A stretch of 64,000 nt of DNA from Gordonia lacunae. GTDB taxonomy: Bacteria; Actinomycetota; Actinomycetes; Mycobacteriales; Mycobacteriaceae. Where the stretch lies: NCBI RefSeq assembly GCF_002149015.1, contig NZ_NGFO01000006.1, forward strand, positions 99,149 to 163,148. Reading direction: 5' to 3'. Position numbers and translations under genes: made by a program. This document shows positions 35,837 to 45,830 of the stretch, piece after piece; positions within the stretch are counted from its first letter, which is position 1, and the number at the start of each line of letters is the position of its first letter. The notes below the pieces were generated by a model that was not told the DNA's origin, did not search any database, and saw only the letters and a list, made by a program, of their open reading frames with translations.

Positions 35837-36720
35837 ACAAGACTCCTCGACTGGACCGTGAACAACCCCTGCGGCCGGATCTGCAGGAAGATCACGATGA
35901 TGACGAACACGGCGACCTTCGCCACCGATGCCGTCGTGTTGTATTCGATGAACGAGTTCAGGACGCCGAGGGCGATGGCCGCGATGACCGCGCCCTTGAT
36001 CTGGCCCAGCCCGCCGATGACGACCACCAGGAATGCGTCGATGAGATAGGTCATCCCGGTGTTCGAGCTGGTCGAGCCGATCAGGGTGAGCGCCACGCCC
36101 GCGACGCCGGCCAGGCCCGAGCCGATGAAGAACGTCGTGATGTCGGTACGGCGGCTGGAGATTCCGCTGGTCTCGGCGAGGTCCCGATGCTGGACGACGG
36201 CGCGGATGCGCCGGCCCATCGGCGTGTACTTCATGGTGACCGCGATGGCGGTCACCGCCACGACGGCCAGCAGCATGATGAACAGGCGTGTCTTGGGGAC
36301 GACCGCGCCGAGGATGTCGACTCCGCCGGACAACCACGACGGCGCGACCACGTCGACCGCCGGTGCGCCGAAGATGTCCCGGGCGAGTTGCTGGAGAATG
36401 AGTCCCACGCCGAACGTCACGAGCAAGGTGTCCAGCGGCCGGTCGTACATACGCTTGATCAGGGTGACCTCGAGCAGGACCCCCATCAGGCCGCCGACAC
36501 CGAACCCGATGACGAGTGAGACCAGCAGGGACACCCCGGCGTCGGAGATCAAGTACTCCTGCACCGTGTACGCGGTGTAGGACCCGGCCATGATGAACGA
36601 CCCGTGGGCCATGTTGATCACGCCCATCTGCCCGAAGGTCAGGGACAGGCCGAGAGCTGCGAGGAGCAGAATCGAACCGAGGCTGAGCCCGGTGAAGAGC
36701 TGTCCGATAACGGTTTCCAC
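35833..36720 (-). CDS. urtB: Urea ABC transporter permease UrtB
   Basis: 295 residues, LivH-like. FGQMGVINMAHGSFIMAGSY at the N-terminus and MGRRIRAVVQHRDLAETSGI in the coupling loop are typical of UrtB. GTG 36720 opens directly before the first membrane segment. It lies 100 bases from urtA, with a hairpin in between, so its level is likely lower than that of UrtA. Confidence 0.92.
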   Translation of the reverse strand: METVIGQLFTGLSLGSILLLAALGLSLTFGQMGVINMAHGSFIMAGSYTAYTVQEYLISDAGVSLLVSLVIGFGVGGLMGVLLEVTLIKRMYDRPLDTLLVTFGVGLILQQLARDIFGAPAVDVVAPSWLSGGVDILGAVVPKTRLFIMLLAVVAVTAIAVTMKYTPMGRRIRAVVQHRDLAETSGISSRRTDITTFFIGSGLAGVAGVALTLIGSTSSNTGMTYLIDAFLVVVIGGLGQIKGAVIAAIALGVLNSFIEYNTTASVAKVAVFVIIVIFLQIRPQGLFTVQSRSLV

Positions 36721-36774
36721 GTGTCTATCCGTTCGTCGGCGGCGGGTGCCGCGTTCGCCAGGAGGGACCGTGCG

Positions 36775-36811
36775 CGGCCCGTCCCGCGTCAGGAGCACGC
36801 GGGACGGGCCG
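36775..36811 (-). terminator. Intercistronic hairpin between urtA and urtB
   Basis: Perfect 15-bp stem (CGGCCCGTCCCGCGT and complement; 36775-36789, 36797-36811) with a 7-base loop, 10 bases after the urtA stop. It has no T-run on the minus strand, so it may act as partial terminator or as a 3' RNA stabiliser. Confidence 0.75.
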
Positions 36812-36820
36812 TCGACGGTG

Positions 36821-38134
36821 TCAGTTGCTCAGGCCCTCGGCCCACGGGTAGGACTTCAGGTAGGGGTCCGGCTCGATCGGCTGGCCCGAATCCCAGACGG
36901 TGTAGATCAGTCCGTCGCCGCGGATCTCACCGATTCGCGCGGTCTTGGTGATGTGGTTGTTCTCGCCGTCGATGGTGACGAGACCTTCGGGAGCATCGAA
37001 AGCGACTCCGCCGGCAGCCTTCTGGACATCCGCGACCGCGAAGGACTGCGCCTTCTCGACGGTGTTCTTCCACAAGTGCACCGAGACGTAGGCGGCCTCC
37101 ATCGGATCGGAGGTCGGCTTGTTGGCGCCGTAGGCGGCCTTGTAGTCACGGACGAACGACACGTTCGCCGGGTTGTCGACGGTCTGGTAGTAGTCCCACG
37201 CGACCAGCTGGCCCTCGATGTTGTCCACACCGATGCCGCCGACCTCTTCCTCGGCGATCGACACCGAGACGACGGGCATGGCCTGCGGGGTCAGCCCGAC
37301 ATTCTTGTACTCGCGGAAGAACGCCACATTGGAATCGCCGTTGAGAGTGTTGAACACGGCGTCGGCATCAGCGGTGCGGACCTTGTTGACGATGGTCGAG
37401 AAGTCGGTCGAGCCGAGCGGGGTGTAGTCCTCCCCCTTGATCTCGATACCGTTGGCTTCGGCGTACGCCTTGATCACCCGGTTGGCGGTCTGCGGGAACA
37501 CGTAGTCGCTACCGACCAGGTAGAGCGACTTCACGCCCTTCTCTTTCAGATACTCCAGCGCCGGCACGATCTGCTGATTCGTCGTCGCGCCGGTGTAGAA
37601 GATGTTCGGCGACGATTCGAGCCCCTCGTACTGCACCGGGTAGTACAGCAGCGAGTTGTTGTCCTCGAAGACGGGCAGCATGGCCTTGCGGCTCGATGAC
37701 GTCCAACCGCCGAACACCGCGGCGACGCAGTCGCTGGAGATCAGCTTCTCGGCCTTCTCCGCGAAGATCGTCGGCTCGGAGGCGCCGTCTTCGCCAATGA
37801 GCTGCACCTGTTTGCCCAGCACTCCGCCGTTCTCGTTGATCTGGTCGACGGCGAGCTTGATTGAGTCACGAACGGTGACCTCGGAGATCGCCATCGTTCC
37901 CGACAGCGAGTTCAGTGACCCGACCTTGATGGTGTCGCCGGAGGTGTCGACGCACGATTGTGCATTCGACGCCGACTCCTCGCTGGCCGAACTCCCGCAG
38001 GCACTGAGGACCAGCGCCACCGCGGAGAGAGCTGCGGGGACGAGGATGCCGTACCGCCGACGGCGTGACCGGGTGGTGGCGGGCGGCGGGGTGTCGGCCG
38101 GCAGGGAGCCGGACGGCAACGGAACAGACGGCAT
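36821..38134 (-). CDS. urtA: Urea ABC transporter substrate-binding lipoprotein UrtA
   Basis: 437 residues with a basic N-terminus, hydrophobic segment and lipobox LSAC, so it is anchored outside the membrane. The mature part ([57 protein letters not shown]) is diagnostic of UrtA. ATG 38134 was chosen because GAAAGG lies 9 bases upstream; a GTG at 38152 is also in frame. It leads the urtABCDE operon, which in relatives is induced by nitrogen shortage. Confidence 0.94.
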   Translation of the reverse strand: MPSVPLPSGSLPADTPPPATTRSRRRRYGILVPAALSAVALVLSACGSSASEESASNAQSCVDTSGDTIKVGSLNSLSGTMAISEVTVRDSIKLAVDQINENGGVLGKQVQLIGEDGASEPTIFAEKAEKLISSDCVAAVFGGWTSSSRKAMLPVFEDNNSLLYYPVQYEGLESSPNIFYTGATTNQQIVPALEYLKEKGVKSLYLVGSDYVFPQTANRVIKAYAEANGIEIKGEDYTPLGSTDFSTIVNKVRTADADAVFNTLNGDSNVAFFREYKNVGLTPQAMPVVSVSIAEEEVGGIGVDNIEGQLVAWDYYQTVDNPANVSFVRDYKAAYGANKPTSDPMEAAYVSVHLWKNTVEKAQSFAVADVQKAAGGVAFDAPEGLVTIDGENNHITKTARIGEIRGDGLIYTVWDSGQPIEPDPYLKSYPWAEGLSN

Positions 38135-38412
38135 CGGCGAAGCCTTTCTCACTACGTCTCAGGTCCACTCAGGTGGGGGCACGACGAACACGCGGCATGT
38201 CGCCGCGTGACCCCCGATGAGATACGCCGCAACACAGCTTGCGATCTGGCGTATGGGGGGTAAACGTATTTTGACTTTGTTACGCCGGCGTGACGTGAGA
38301 TGAATTCGGTGTTTCCGCTTCCGGACGCGTCACGGGCGCCGAGTGTCACTGAATTCCGTTGCCTTCATTGACGTTTCAGAAAGCCCCAGTTTGACACGGA
38401 CACCTGTAGGCG
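38135..38412. promoter_or_regulatory. Upstream region of urtA, with possible GlnR-like site
   Basis: Around 38255-38285 the complement reads CGTAACAAAGTCAAAATACG, which contains GTAAC-N6-AAAAT, a partial fit to GlnR half-sites. The stretch is AT-rich for this genome and in a good place for the urtA promoter. The rest of the spacer shows nothing clear. Confidence 0.3.
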
Positions 38413-39459
38413 CTAGTGGGCGAACGAGGCCTCGATGTCGGCGCGGGTACGCTCGGGGTCAGATCCGAGCTCATATCGCGGAAGAGTGTGCGACACAGCG
38501 GTCCCCTGCGCCACGCGGCGTCGAGCGGCCGTGAATTCCGGCGCCTCGCCCATCGTCAGATGGGCGGAGTTGATGATGCCCCACACCGCACTCCGGCGCG
38601 CGCGCCGCTCGATCGGCTTGGGCGCCCGGTACATGATCAGCTGTTTCGCCCAGCGCGGCATCGTGTCACGGATCGCCCAGTCCACCGCCCCGTGCACCGG
38701 GTTGCGCACATTCAGCCCCGTCGCCAGTGCATTCCCATGCGTCAGAGCGAGTCTCGGCACATACTCCGCGAGGCAGGTGAGGGTGTCGGCCTTGGTTGTG
38801 GGCAGGTCGGTACCACCGAGCGCATGACCCACCCGGACGAACTCCCGGTAGTAGCCGTCGAGTTCGTCGCCGCGAAGCGGCCGGGGGTGATAGATCTCGT
38901 GCGCGGTCGCGATACCCCAGACCACCGTCGCGTAGTTCCATCGCAACCAGGCCGGATCGTCGGCGTCGTAGACGGCACCGTCCGGGCGGACGCCTTTGAT
39001 GGTGTGGTGCATCGCGCGGACCGTTCGCGCCAGCCGCTCGGCCGACTCGGTCGAGCCGTAGGCGGTTCCCATGAAGAACGCCAGCGAGTGCCCGAGCCTA
39101 GTCATGGCGCCGTCGGGATCGATGGACAGGGTCGGGGTACCGTCCTCGCGTCGCCGGACCAGGCGCGAGTGCTGTACCCCCATCCAGAAGATGCTCGGGT
39201 CCAGACGCTCGAGGTACGACGCGCACTGCAGGCCGAAGATCAGTGCCGGGGTGTGTGAGTGGACGTACCAGGTCGCACTGTCCGGGCCGAACCAGCCCGG
39301 GTCCCCGGCGGGGTTCTCGAAGTCCATCCCACGGAAGAACTTCGCACGGACATTGGCGTCGAACTTGCCGTTGAGCCAGGAGCCGACGAACTCGTGTGGG
39401 AGCGGAACGGGGACCCGGTCGGTGGAGGGCAGCCGGCGGGGAGCCAGGGACACAGTCAT
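38413..39459 (-). CDS. MpaB/DUF2236 family oxygenase-like protein
   Basis: 348 residues. The DUF2236 family includes the fungal mycophenolic acid oxygenase MpaB and is related to the latex-clearing protein. WYVHSHTPALIFGLQ, AMHHTIKGVRPDG, WNYATVVW and YYREFVRVGHALGG supply the conserved His, Arg and Tyr residues expected around a heme. It lacks membrane segments. ATG 39459 has GGAAGG 7 bases upstream. It is divergent from a TetR gene, the usual arrangement for this family. Confidence 0.8.
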   Translation of the reverse strand: MTVSLAPRRLPSTDRVPVPLPHEFVGSWLNGKFDANVRAKFFRGMDFENPAGDPGWFGPDSATWYVHSHTPALIFGLQCASYLERLDPSIFWMGVQHSRLVRRREDGTPTLSIDPDGAMTRLGHSLAFFMGTAYGSTESAERLARTVRAMHHTIKGVRPDGAVYDADDPAWLRWNYATVVWGIATAHEIYHPRPLRGDELDGYYREFVRVGHALGGTDLPTTKADTLTCLAEYVPRLALTHGNALATGLNVRNPVHGAVDWAIRDTMPRWAKQLIMYRAPKPIERRARRSAVWGIINSAHLTMGEAPEFTAARRRVAQGTAVSHTLPRYELGSDPERTRADIEASFAH

Positions 39460-39574
39460 CGAGAGACCTTCCACTCGGGGCGATCATTGGTCACGGTCGT
39501 GCCCAGACTATCCCTGTGGATACACATGTGACCAGATCTGTCTCGGTCGGGTCGACGCCGACTATGGTGAGACG

Positions 39575-40180
39575 ATGTCCTCACCGACCCGCTGGGCGGG
39601 CGTCCCGCTCGCGGACCGGCGCGCAGAGCGCAGAGCCGATCTGATCGCGGCCGCCTTCGACATCTTCGGGGGCGTAGGTGCCGAGTCCGAACTGTCGGTT
39701 CGGTCCGTCTGCCGGTACTGCGGCTTCAACACCCGGTACTTTTACGAGAGCTTCGCCGACACCGACGAGTTGCTCGGCGCGGTCTACGACGCCACCGCCG
39801 CGGAGCTCGGCACGGTGGTCGCGGCGGCGATGACCGAGGCGGACCCCTCGGTCCGGTCGCGCACTCGTGCGGGCATCCGGGCGGTACTCGGACACGCATC
39901 CTCCGACCCACGCCGCGGTCGCGTGTTGTTCACCGCGGGGGTGACCGATCCCGTTCTCGCCCAACGCCGTGCCGTCACCCAGGCGATGCTCCGCGACATG
40001 GCCTTCGCCGAGGCAGACGCGCGGGACACCGACCAGCTCACCAGCCGGGTGCGAGCCGCCGTCTTCACCGGCGCCATGACCGAGCTGGTGCAGCAGTTCT
40101 TGGCCGGCAGCCTGGGCGACGATCTGGACCGCGTCGTCGACGAGGCGATGGCCACCCTGCTGCCCGCCCGGACTCCGTAG
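39575..40180 (+). CDS. TetR family transcriptional regulator (MpaB-linked)
   Basis: 201 residues. The helix-turn-helix is VRSVCRYCGFNTRYFYESFAD, preceded by a basic helix (RRAERRADLIAAAFDIF). ATG 39575. In the 115-base divergent promoter, TGGTCAC (39488-39494) and GTGACCA (39528-39534) are inverted but 33 bases apart, and ACACATGTG lies between; these are weak operator candidates for control of the MpaB gene. Confidence 0.86.
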   Translation: MSSPTRWAGVPLADRRAERRADLIAAAFDIFGGVGAESELSVRSVCRYCGFNTRYFYESFADTDELLGAVYDATAAELGTVVAAAMTEADPSVRSRTRAGIRAVLGHASSDPRRGRVLFTAGVTDPVLAQRRAVTQAMLRDMAFAEADARDTDQLTSRVRAAVFTGAMTELVQQFLAGSLGDDLDRVVDEAMATLLPARTP

Positions 40181-40211
40181 TTAGAGAGTGCGTCGTGAAG
40201 GCGCACTGCCG

Positions 40212-41492
40212 CTACGGGACCGCAGCTCCGAGGCGTGTCATCAGACCCCGGTCGAGAGCACGGATCATGACGAGGCACCCGAGGCCGGAGAGGATCAGCC
40301 CGGTCGCGAAGATCGCCGGGAACCCGAACAGGTCGCCCACGATGCCCGCGGCGAATCCAGCGGCGCCCTGCACTCCGACCACGGCGCACGCGAACAACGT
40401 GTAATCGCTGCCCTCGTAACCTTTCTGACATGCGTCCATCATCAGGGTGAACACCGCGACGGTGGCCGCCCCGCCCAGAATGTGCTCGGCGAGGCTGGCC
40501 GTGACCACGAGCCAGAAGCCGCCGACGCCCAGCGACGCGACCAGATACAGCGCGAGACTGAGCGTTTGGGTGACACCGCCGACACGGAGCGCGTGCCGCC
40601 GACCGTAGGTGTAGGCGAGCCACCCGCCGAGCGCCGCTCCACCGAGAGCACCGGCCGACGACAGCGCACCTTCGACGAGTGCGATCTGGCCCAGCGTGAG
40701 GCCGATGTCGGACATGAACGGACCCACGAGCGCCGACGCCATCGAGTTGCCGAACTTGAAGGCGCCGACGACGAGGATGAAGGCGATCACGCCGGGGCGT
40801 CGGAGCCGCGACGCCCACCCCGTCAGCAACAAGCCCGGCGACACCGGCGTCGGCGGTCCGGGCGCCGCGTCGCCGCGGCGCGCTCCGGGGTCGCGCGCGA
40901 GGAACCACACCCCGACGGTGACCGCGAACAGCAGCACCGACATCACGACGAAGAAGGCACGCCAACCGGCGAGCGAGAACAACCAGAGAAGCCCGCCACC
41001 GCCGGCGATCATGCCGATCCGGTAGGCGCCCACCTGGATTCCGTTGCCCAGACCACGCTGCCGCGGCTCGAGCATCGACACGGCGAGACCGTCGGTCGCG
41101 ATGTCCTGCGTCGCCGAGAGCAGGTTGATGACGGCGATACCCACCAGCAACCAGACCAGCGTTCCGGACAGGTCGAGGGACGCCAGCACGAGCGCGACGA
41201 CCGCCGACGACAACTGCAGCGTGAGCAGCCATCGGCGTCGGGTGCCGTAGGCGTCGACGTACGGCGCCCACAGGAACTTCAGGCCCCACGGTGCGAACAG
41301 CAGTCCGTAGACGCTGATCTGGGTGAGCGAGTAACCCTCCTCGCGGAGGATGACGGGTATCGCCTGACTGAAGAACCCGTAGGGCAGACCCTGCGCGAAG
41401 TAGAGCACCGTGAGCAGGACCAGGGTGCCGACGGCGAGCCGACCGGAGCGCGGAGTCGACATGGACCGCGGAGTCGACATGGGTGACATCAT
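40212..41492 (-). CDS. Major facilitator superfamily permease (AmpG/PAT-like)
   Basis: 426 residues with twelve hydrophobic segments. YFAQGLPYGFFSQAIPVIL and FAPWGLKFLWAPYVDAYGTR at the N-terminus and SATQDIATDGLAV are typical of the AmpG and acetyl-CoA-transporter-like branch. AmpG imports muropeptides in Gram-negative bacteria; the actinobacterial substrate is unknown. The first bases contain a 16-bp direct repeat with GCGGAGTCGACATGG, so several in-frame ATGs compete (41492, 41480, 41462). Confidence 0.82.
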   Translation of the reverse strand: MMSPMSTPRSMSTPRSGRLAVGTLVLLTVLYFAQGLPYGFFSQAIPVILREEGYSLTQISVYGLLFAPWGLKFLWAPYVDAYGTRRRWLLTLQLSSAVVALVLASLDLSGTLVWLLVGIAVINLLSATQDIATDGLAVSMLEPRQRGLGNGIQVGAYRIGMIAGGGGLLWLFSLAGWRAFFVVMSVLLFAVTVGVWFLARDPGARRGDAAPGPPTPVSPGLLLTGWASRLRRPGVIAFILVVGAFKFGNSMASALVGPFMSDIGLTLGQIALVEGALSSAGALGGAALGGWLAYTYGRRHALRVGGVTQTLSLALYLVASLGVGGFWLVVTASLAEHILGGAATVAVFTLMMDACQKGYEGSDYTLFACAVVGVQGAAGFAAGIVGDLFGFPAIFATGLILSGLGCLVMIRALDRGLMTRLGAAVP

Positions 41493-41542
41493 GCCGCACG
41501 CGGGTGCCGGCCGGTCGGCTCAGATCTGTTCGCGGGCGTCGA

Positions 41543-42052
41543 TCAGCCGTTCGCGGGCTTCGCGAACGGCGCCGTCGCCTTTCGCGGCGAGGTCCCGGGC
41601 CGTGGGCGGTACCCGCTGACGATGGACATCCGGTTGAATGCATTGATGGTGACCGCCGCCCAGATCAGGACCGCGGTCTGTTCGGTGTCGAGGATGTCCG
41701 TCGCCCGGTCGTAGGCCAGGTCGGCAGCGTCATGGGCGGGCAGCTCGGTGACCAGTTCGGCGATCTCGAGAGCGGCCTGTTCGACATCGTCGAAGAGGTC
41801 TGGTGCATCGCGCCACCCGGCGATGACATCGATCTGCTGCGTCGACAGACCAGCGGAACGGCCCAGCTGCCCATGGAGATCCATGCAGAAGGCGCAGCCG
41901 TTGATCTGCGAGCACCGCAGATTCACCAGTTCGACGAGGGACCGACTCAATCCGATCGCTTCGGCGGCCGCCGCGACCTCGGCCGACACCGCGATCAGCT
42001 TTCGGTAGACCTGCGGTGTGGTCTTGTCGATTCGCACCCGTTGCGCAGGCAT
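41543..42052 (-). CDS. AhpD-like carboxymuconolactone decarboxylase family protein
   Basis: 169 residues with the AhpD redox motif CAFCMDLH (CxxCxxxH) in NGCAFC and an all-helical pattern. Such proteins act as alkylhydroperoxidases or related thiol-dependent reductases; its electron partner is not encoded nearby. ATG 42052. The MFS gene follows on the same strand after 50 bases. Confidence 0.85.
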   Translation of the reverse strand: MPAQRVRIDKTTPQVYRKLIAVSAEVAAAAEAIGLSRSLVELVNLRCSQINGCAFCMDLHGQLGRSAGLSTQQIDVIAGWRDAPDLFDDVEQAALEIAELVTELPAHDAADLAYDRATDILDTEQTAVLIWAAVTINAFNRMSIVSGYRPRPGTSPRKATAPFAKPANG

Positions 42053-42078
42053 GGCCCAACAGTAGCCGTCGGGTCGGG

Positions 42079-42417
42079 TCAGCCCGCCATCGCCGGAAAC
42101 GACAAGCTGACGAGCATCAGGGCGAACAGGAACCACGCGGCGCCCTGCCACATCGGCCACGTACCTCCTCGGCGGTAGGTGCGGTACGCGGTGATCAGCG
42201 CACCGATGCCACCGAGGAGGAACACGCCGGGAACGAGCGACGCGAGGATCATGTTGCCGCGGTCGACGGACAGGAAGATCGCACAGGCGATCGCACCCAG
42301 CACGACGACGGCCACGACATAGAGCGCCGCCGACCGGTAGCTCCCGGAGTCCTGCCAGCGCTTCTCGACGTCGGCGCGTCCACGGTCGGAGGTGTCCTGC
42401 GAATGCGAATCGGTCAT
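42079..42417 (-). CDS. Small membrane protein of unknown function
   Basis: 112 residues: a polar N-terminus of 30 residues, then three hydrophobic segments (YVVAVVVLGAIACAIFL, LASLVPGVFLLGGIGALI, AAWFLFALMLVSLSF). Not recognised. It lies 26 bases ahead of the AhpD-like gene on the same strand and is divergent from the DUF2339 gene. Confidence 0.6.
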   Translation of the reverse strand: MTDSHSQDTSDRGRADVEKRWQDSGSYRSAALYVVAVVVLGAIACAIFLSVDRGNMILASLVPGVFLLGGIGALITAYRTYRRGGTWPMWQGAAWFLFALMLVSLSFPAMAG

Positions 42418-42553
42418 GGGTCGGCGATACCCGTCCGGGCGGCCCGGTAATCACCGGCTCGCAGCCGAACCGCCACCCGGACACACGAAGCCCCCACGTC
42501 GTCTGGGTAGGACTACTCATCCATGCCGGGACGCGGTGGGTCATCGTCGGTTC

Positions 42554-44653
42554 ATGACCACTCCCAGCAGCATGTTCGGCGGCGATCCGGGTACTGCCAC
42601 GCTTGCCCGGATCTCGACCGAGTTCGACGCCATCGCACGTCAGATGTCGACCGTGTCAGCCGAGTTCGCGGAGCTTCGGCGCATCGTCGCCCACCCGGAC
42701 GACCCCGGTCGCGACACAGCTCCCGTGTCGCAGCCGGCGCCACACACCCCGACTCCCGGCCTCACCCCGCCGATGGTGGCGACTCCTCCGCGGGCGCCCG
42801 GACGCCCACCGGGTACGCCACCTCAGCCGTGGACGCCGAGCAGGCCGCCGTTCTTCCCGCCCCGGCAGGCCACGACTGCTCCCCCGCCACCGCCGGGGGC
42901 CGCCGTACCGACGCCGATGCCACGTCCGCCGATCATGCCGCCGCCGACCACGCCGACGTTCCCGCCGACCACGCCGACGTTCCCGCCGGCCGGGCCGACG
43001 CCCCGGGTCGCCGCGGCTGCCCGGCCGGCCGGGCCGTCGATGTCCGAGCGGATCGGCGCCGCCGCCGAACGCGGACTCATCGGCAAGATCCTCGCCACCG
43101 CGGGCGTCGGTGTGACGCTCATCGGCGTCGCACTGCTCCTCGTCCTGGCCGCACAGGCCGGAATCCTCCGCCCGGAATTCCGCGTCGCCGGCGGGGCGAT
43201 CCTCGCGGCGGCACTCGTCGCCGGTGGGATGTGGCTGCGCGGCCGGACCGACGGTCGGATCGGCGCCATCGCACTGACCGCCACCGGCATCGCGGCCGGT
43301 TACCTCGACGTCCTGGCCGCGACCAGGATCTACGAGTGGCTGCCGATCGTGCCGGGTCTCGGGGTCGCCGGACTCGTCGCGGCAGGTGGTCTCGTACTGG
43401 CCCATCGATGGCGCAGCGAACATCTCGGTCTGCTCGTCGTGGTACCGCTGATCGTGCTGGCCCCGGTCCTCGCGGGCGGGCTGGACACCACCCTGATCGC
43501 CTTCATGGTGGTGCTGTGCGCCGCGTCGGCGTGGGTCCAGGTGGGCCGCGACTGGATCTGGCTGCATACGGTCCGTCTGGCGGCGCCCACGATCCCGCTC
43601 ACCCTGGTCGGGCTCGTCGGCCTCGCCGGGTGGAATGCGCCCGGGAGTTCCGACCCGGTCTTCGCGGCCGCGGTCGCCGTGGTCGTCGTCCTGGGCGTAG
43701 GCGGAGCACTGTTGTCGATGTCCACCACGCGGCACCGGGAGGTCGTGGCGGGCCTCGCGAGTGCGACCACCATCCCGGCGCTCTTCGCCGGTTCGGCCAT
43801 GCACCTACCGGGCGCGGTCATCCTGCAGACCTCCATCGCCCTCGTCCTCATCGGAACCGTGCTGATCGGTTCGGGATTCATCGGTTCGGGCGCCGCCACT
43901 CGTGTCATCCCCGACTCCGTCGCCCAGATCTGGTCCGCCACCGCACTTCTCCTCCTGTTCGTCGCGGTCCTCGTGACCTTCGACGGCACCGTGGCGGTGG
44001 CCGTACTGCTGGGGTTGGCCACGGTGACCGGCCTCGTCGCCCGGACATGGTCGACGACCTCGCGTGTCCTCCTCGCCGGTAGCTCGGTCATCTGGGCGAT
44101 CGGTTTCGCGGCCCTCCTCGACGCAGCGCCGCCGTACGTGCTCGCCGACGCCGACCTGATCGGACGTGCCGCGAACCTGGAAGTCGTCGTCGCGAGCCTG
44201 TTCGGTGCCTCGGGAGCACTCATCCTGGCCGCGGGTTGGGCGCGCCTGACCGACGAGAGAGTGTCTCGGGCAGCCCACATCGCGGCGGGGGTGGTCGTCG
44301 TCTACGCGCTCACCGCGATCAGCGTGACCGCCGGTGTCCTGGTCGGTGGGCCCGACGGATTCCTGGCCGGACACGTGCTGGCCACCACCTGCTGGATGGC
44401 CCTCGCCGGTGCGGCACTCGCCTATGCCCGACGACGTGGCGGCGCGGCGCGCACCGCCGCCGTCACCGGCGGTCTGGTCCTCGTCGCCGCGGCGATCGCC
44501 AAGCTGTTCCTCTTCGACCTGGCCACCCTCGACGGCATCTTCCGCGTCATCGTGTTCATCGTGACCGGACTCATCCTCCTCGGGCTGGGCGCCTGGTACG
44601 CACGCGCCCTGCAGGACGATCCGGCGAAATCGCGTTCCGCGACGACCGTCTGA
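42554..44653 (+). CDS. DUF2339 multi-pass membrane protein
   Basis: 699 residues. Residues 1-45 are helical and polar, 50-175 are Pro-rich with a 21-bp internal DNA repeat (PTTPTFPP twice), then GKILATAGVGVTLIGVALLL opens about twenty hydrophobic segments to the C-terminus, the standard DUF2339 layout. The family role is unknown. ATG 42554 has no ribosome site; leaderless translation is possible. A convergent terminator follows. Confidence 0.78.
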   Translation: MTTPSSMFGGDPGTATLARISTEFDAIARQMSTVSAEFAELRRIVAHPDDPGRDTAPVSQPAPHTPTPGLTPPMVATPPRAPGRPPGTPPQPWTPSRPPFFPPRQATTAPPPPPGAAVPTPMPRPPIMPPPTTPTFPPTTPTFPPAGPTPRVAAAARPAGPSMSERIGAAAERGLIGKILATAGVGVTLIGVALLLVLAAQAGILRPEFRVAGGAILAAALVAGGMWLRGRTDGRIGAIALTATGIAAGYLDVLAATRIYEWLPIVPGLGVAGLVAAGGLVLAHRWRSEHLGLLVVVPLIVLAPVLAGGLDTTLIAFMVVLCAASAWVQVGRDWIWLHTVRLAAPTIPLTLVGLVGLAGWNAPGSSDPVFAAAVAVVVVLGVGGALLSMSTTRHREVVAGLASATTIPALFAGSAMHLPGAVILQTSIALVLIGTVLIGSGFIGSGAATRVIPDSVAQIWSATALLLLFVAVLVTFDGTVAVAVLLGLATVTGLVARTWSTTSRVLLAGSSVIWAIGFAALLDAAPPYVLADADLIGRAANLEVVVASLFGASGALILAAGWARLTDERVSRAAHIAAGVVVVYALTAISVTAGVLVGGPDGFLAGHVLATTCWMALAGAALAYARRRGGAARTAAVTGGLVLVAAAIAKLFLFDLATLDGIFRVIVFIVTGLILLGLGAWYARALQDDPAKSRSATTV

Positions 44654-44660
44654 TCTCACG

Positions 44661-44709
44661 GATCCGGATGACCTCGCGCTCGGTTCCCGGGCACGAGGTC
44701 ATCCGGATC
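44661..44709. terminator. Bidirectional hairpin terminator
   Basis: Perfect 16-bp arms GATCCGGATGACCTCG (44661-44676) and complement (44694-44709), 17-base loop, between convergent stops at 44653 and 44720. Confidence 0.85.
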
Positions 44710-44719
44710 GAGGGGTGGA

Positions 44720-45586
44720 CTAGGTGGTCGCGCGGACCGGTGCGGCCACGTCGACCTCGGTCGTCGCATCGTGGGCGGGCGGCCGACGATCCGGGGCGGT
44801 CCGGACATGCGTCAGATACAGCGTCAGCCCGACGAAGGTGAGTCCGCCGACGAGATTGCCGATCACCGTGGGGATCTCGTTCCAGACGAGATAGTCGGCG
44901 ATCGAGAAGTCGCCGCCGAGCATGAGACCCGACGGGAAGAGGAACATGTTGACGATCGAGTGCTCGAAGCCCATGTAGAAGAACAGCATGATGGGCATCC
45001 ACATACCGATCACCTTGCCGGGCAACGACGTCGACATCAGGGCGGCGACCACGCCGGTGGACACCATCCAGTTGCACAGCACACCGCGGATGAACAGTGT
45101 CAACATCCCGGCCGCCCCGTGCTCGGCATAGCCGACGGTCCGGCTGTGGCCGATCTCGCCGAGCTGCTGACCCACGTCGTCGGGCGCCACACTGAACCCG
45201 TAGGTCAAGATGACCGCCATCATGACCGCCACCAGGATGGCGCCGAGGAAGTTCCCGAGGAACACCAGACCCCAGTTGCGCAGCATCGATCGGACGGTCA
45301 CGCCTCGGCGCTTGTCGAGCAGCGCGAGTGGCACCAGCGTGAACACGCCGGTGAGCAGGTCGAATCCCATCAGGTAGAGCAGGATGAAGCCGACCGGGAA
45401 CAACAGTGCGCCGAGCAGCGGCTCACCGGTTCGGACGGTGACCGTCACCGCGAACGCCGCGGCCAGAGCCAGGATCGCGCCGGCCATGAACGCTCTGATC
45501 AGCGTGTCGCGGGTGGACATGAACGCCTTCGACTCGCCGGCGTCGACCATCTTCACCGCGAAGTCGGACGGTTTCACGTAGGACAT
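44720..45586 (-). CDS. Formate/nitrite transporter (FNT) family channel
   Basis: 288 residues with six membrane segments. FMAGAILALAAAFAVTV, NFLGAILVAVMMAVIL, RGVLCNWMVSTGVVAALM and FYMGFEHSIVNMFL are FNT signatures, including the conserved His of the pore (GFEHS). FNT proteins pass formate, nitrite or hydrosulfide. ATG 45586 has GAGGAG upstream. Being divergent from cyanase, it might supply cyanate or bicarbonate; that is inference, and nitrite remains the default. Confidence 0.9.
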   Translation of the reverse strand: MSYVKPSDFAVKMVDAGESKAFMSTRDTLIRAFMAGAILALAAAFAVTVTVRTGEPLLGALLFPVGFILLYLMGFDLLTGVFTLVPLALLDKRRGVTVRSMLRNWGLVFLGNFLGAILVAVMMAVILTYGFSVAPDDVGQQLGEIGHSRTVGYAEHGAAGMLTLFIRGVLCNWMVSTGVVAALMSTSLPGKVIGMWMPIMLFFYMGFEHSIVNMFLFPSGLMLGGDFSIADYLVWNEIPTVIGNLVGGLTFVGLTLYLTHVRTAPDRRPPAHDATTEVDVAAPVRATT

Positions 45587-45830
45587 GTGGTTCTCCTCGA
45601 ACTCCTCGGTTGTCGGGCCCCATCGAACCGAGGTCACATGTCCGTCCGGTGTCATCGACGAGTCGCCCTGTTACGCCGCCCTCACTCGCGTGACACCGTC
45701 GTGTGATGTGCCGGGCCGCCGGACCACATGTCGTTCGTGTGAACACTGCCGGATGTCGCTGCGTCGACTTGGCACCGTGCCCGCGGGTGGGCAATGTGGA
45801 TGTGGTCCAACACTATCGATGGAGCTGATG

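Noticed and set aside
40188..41486. Plus-strand open frame of 432 residues, highly charged
   Set aside because: Complement of the MFS gene; the charged composition is typical of an antisense reading of membrane helices.
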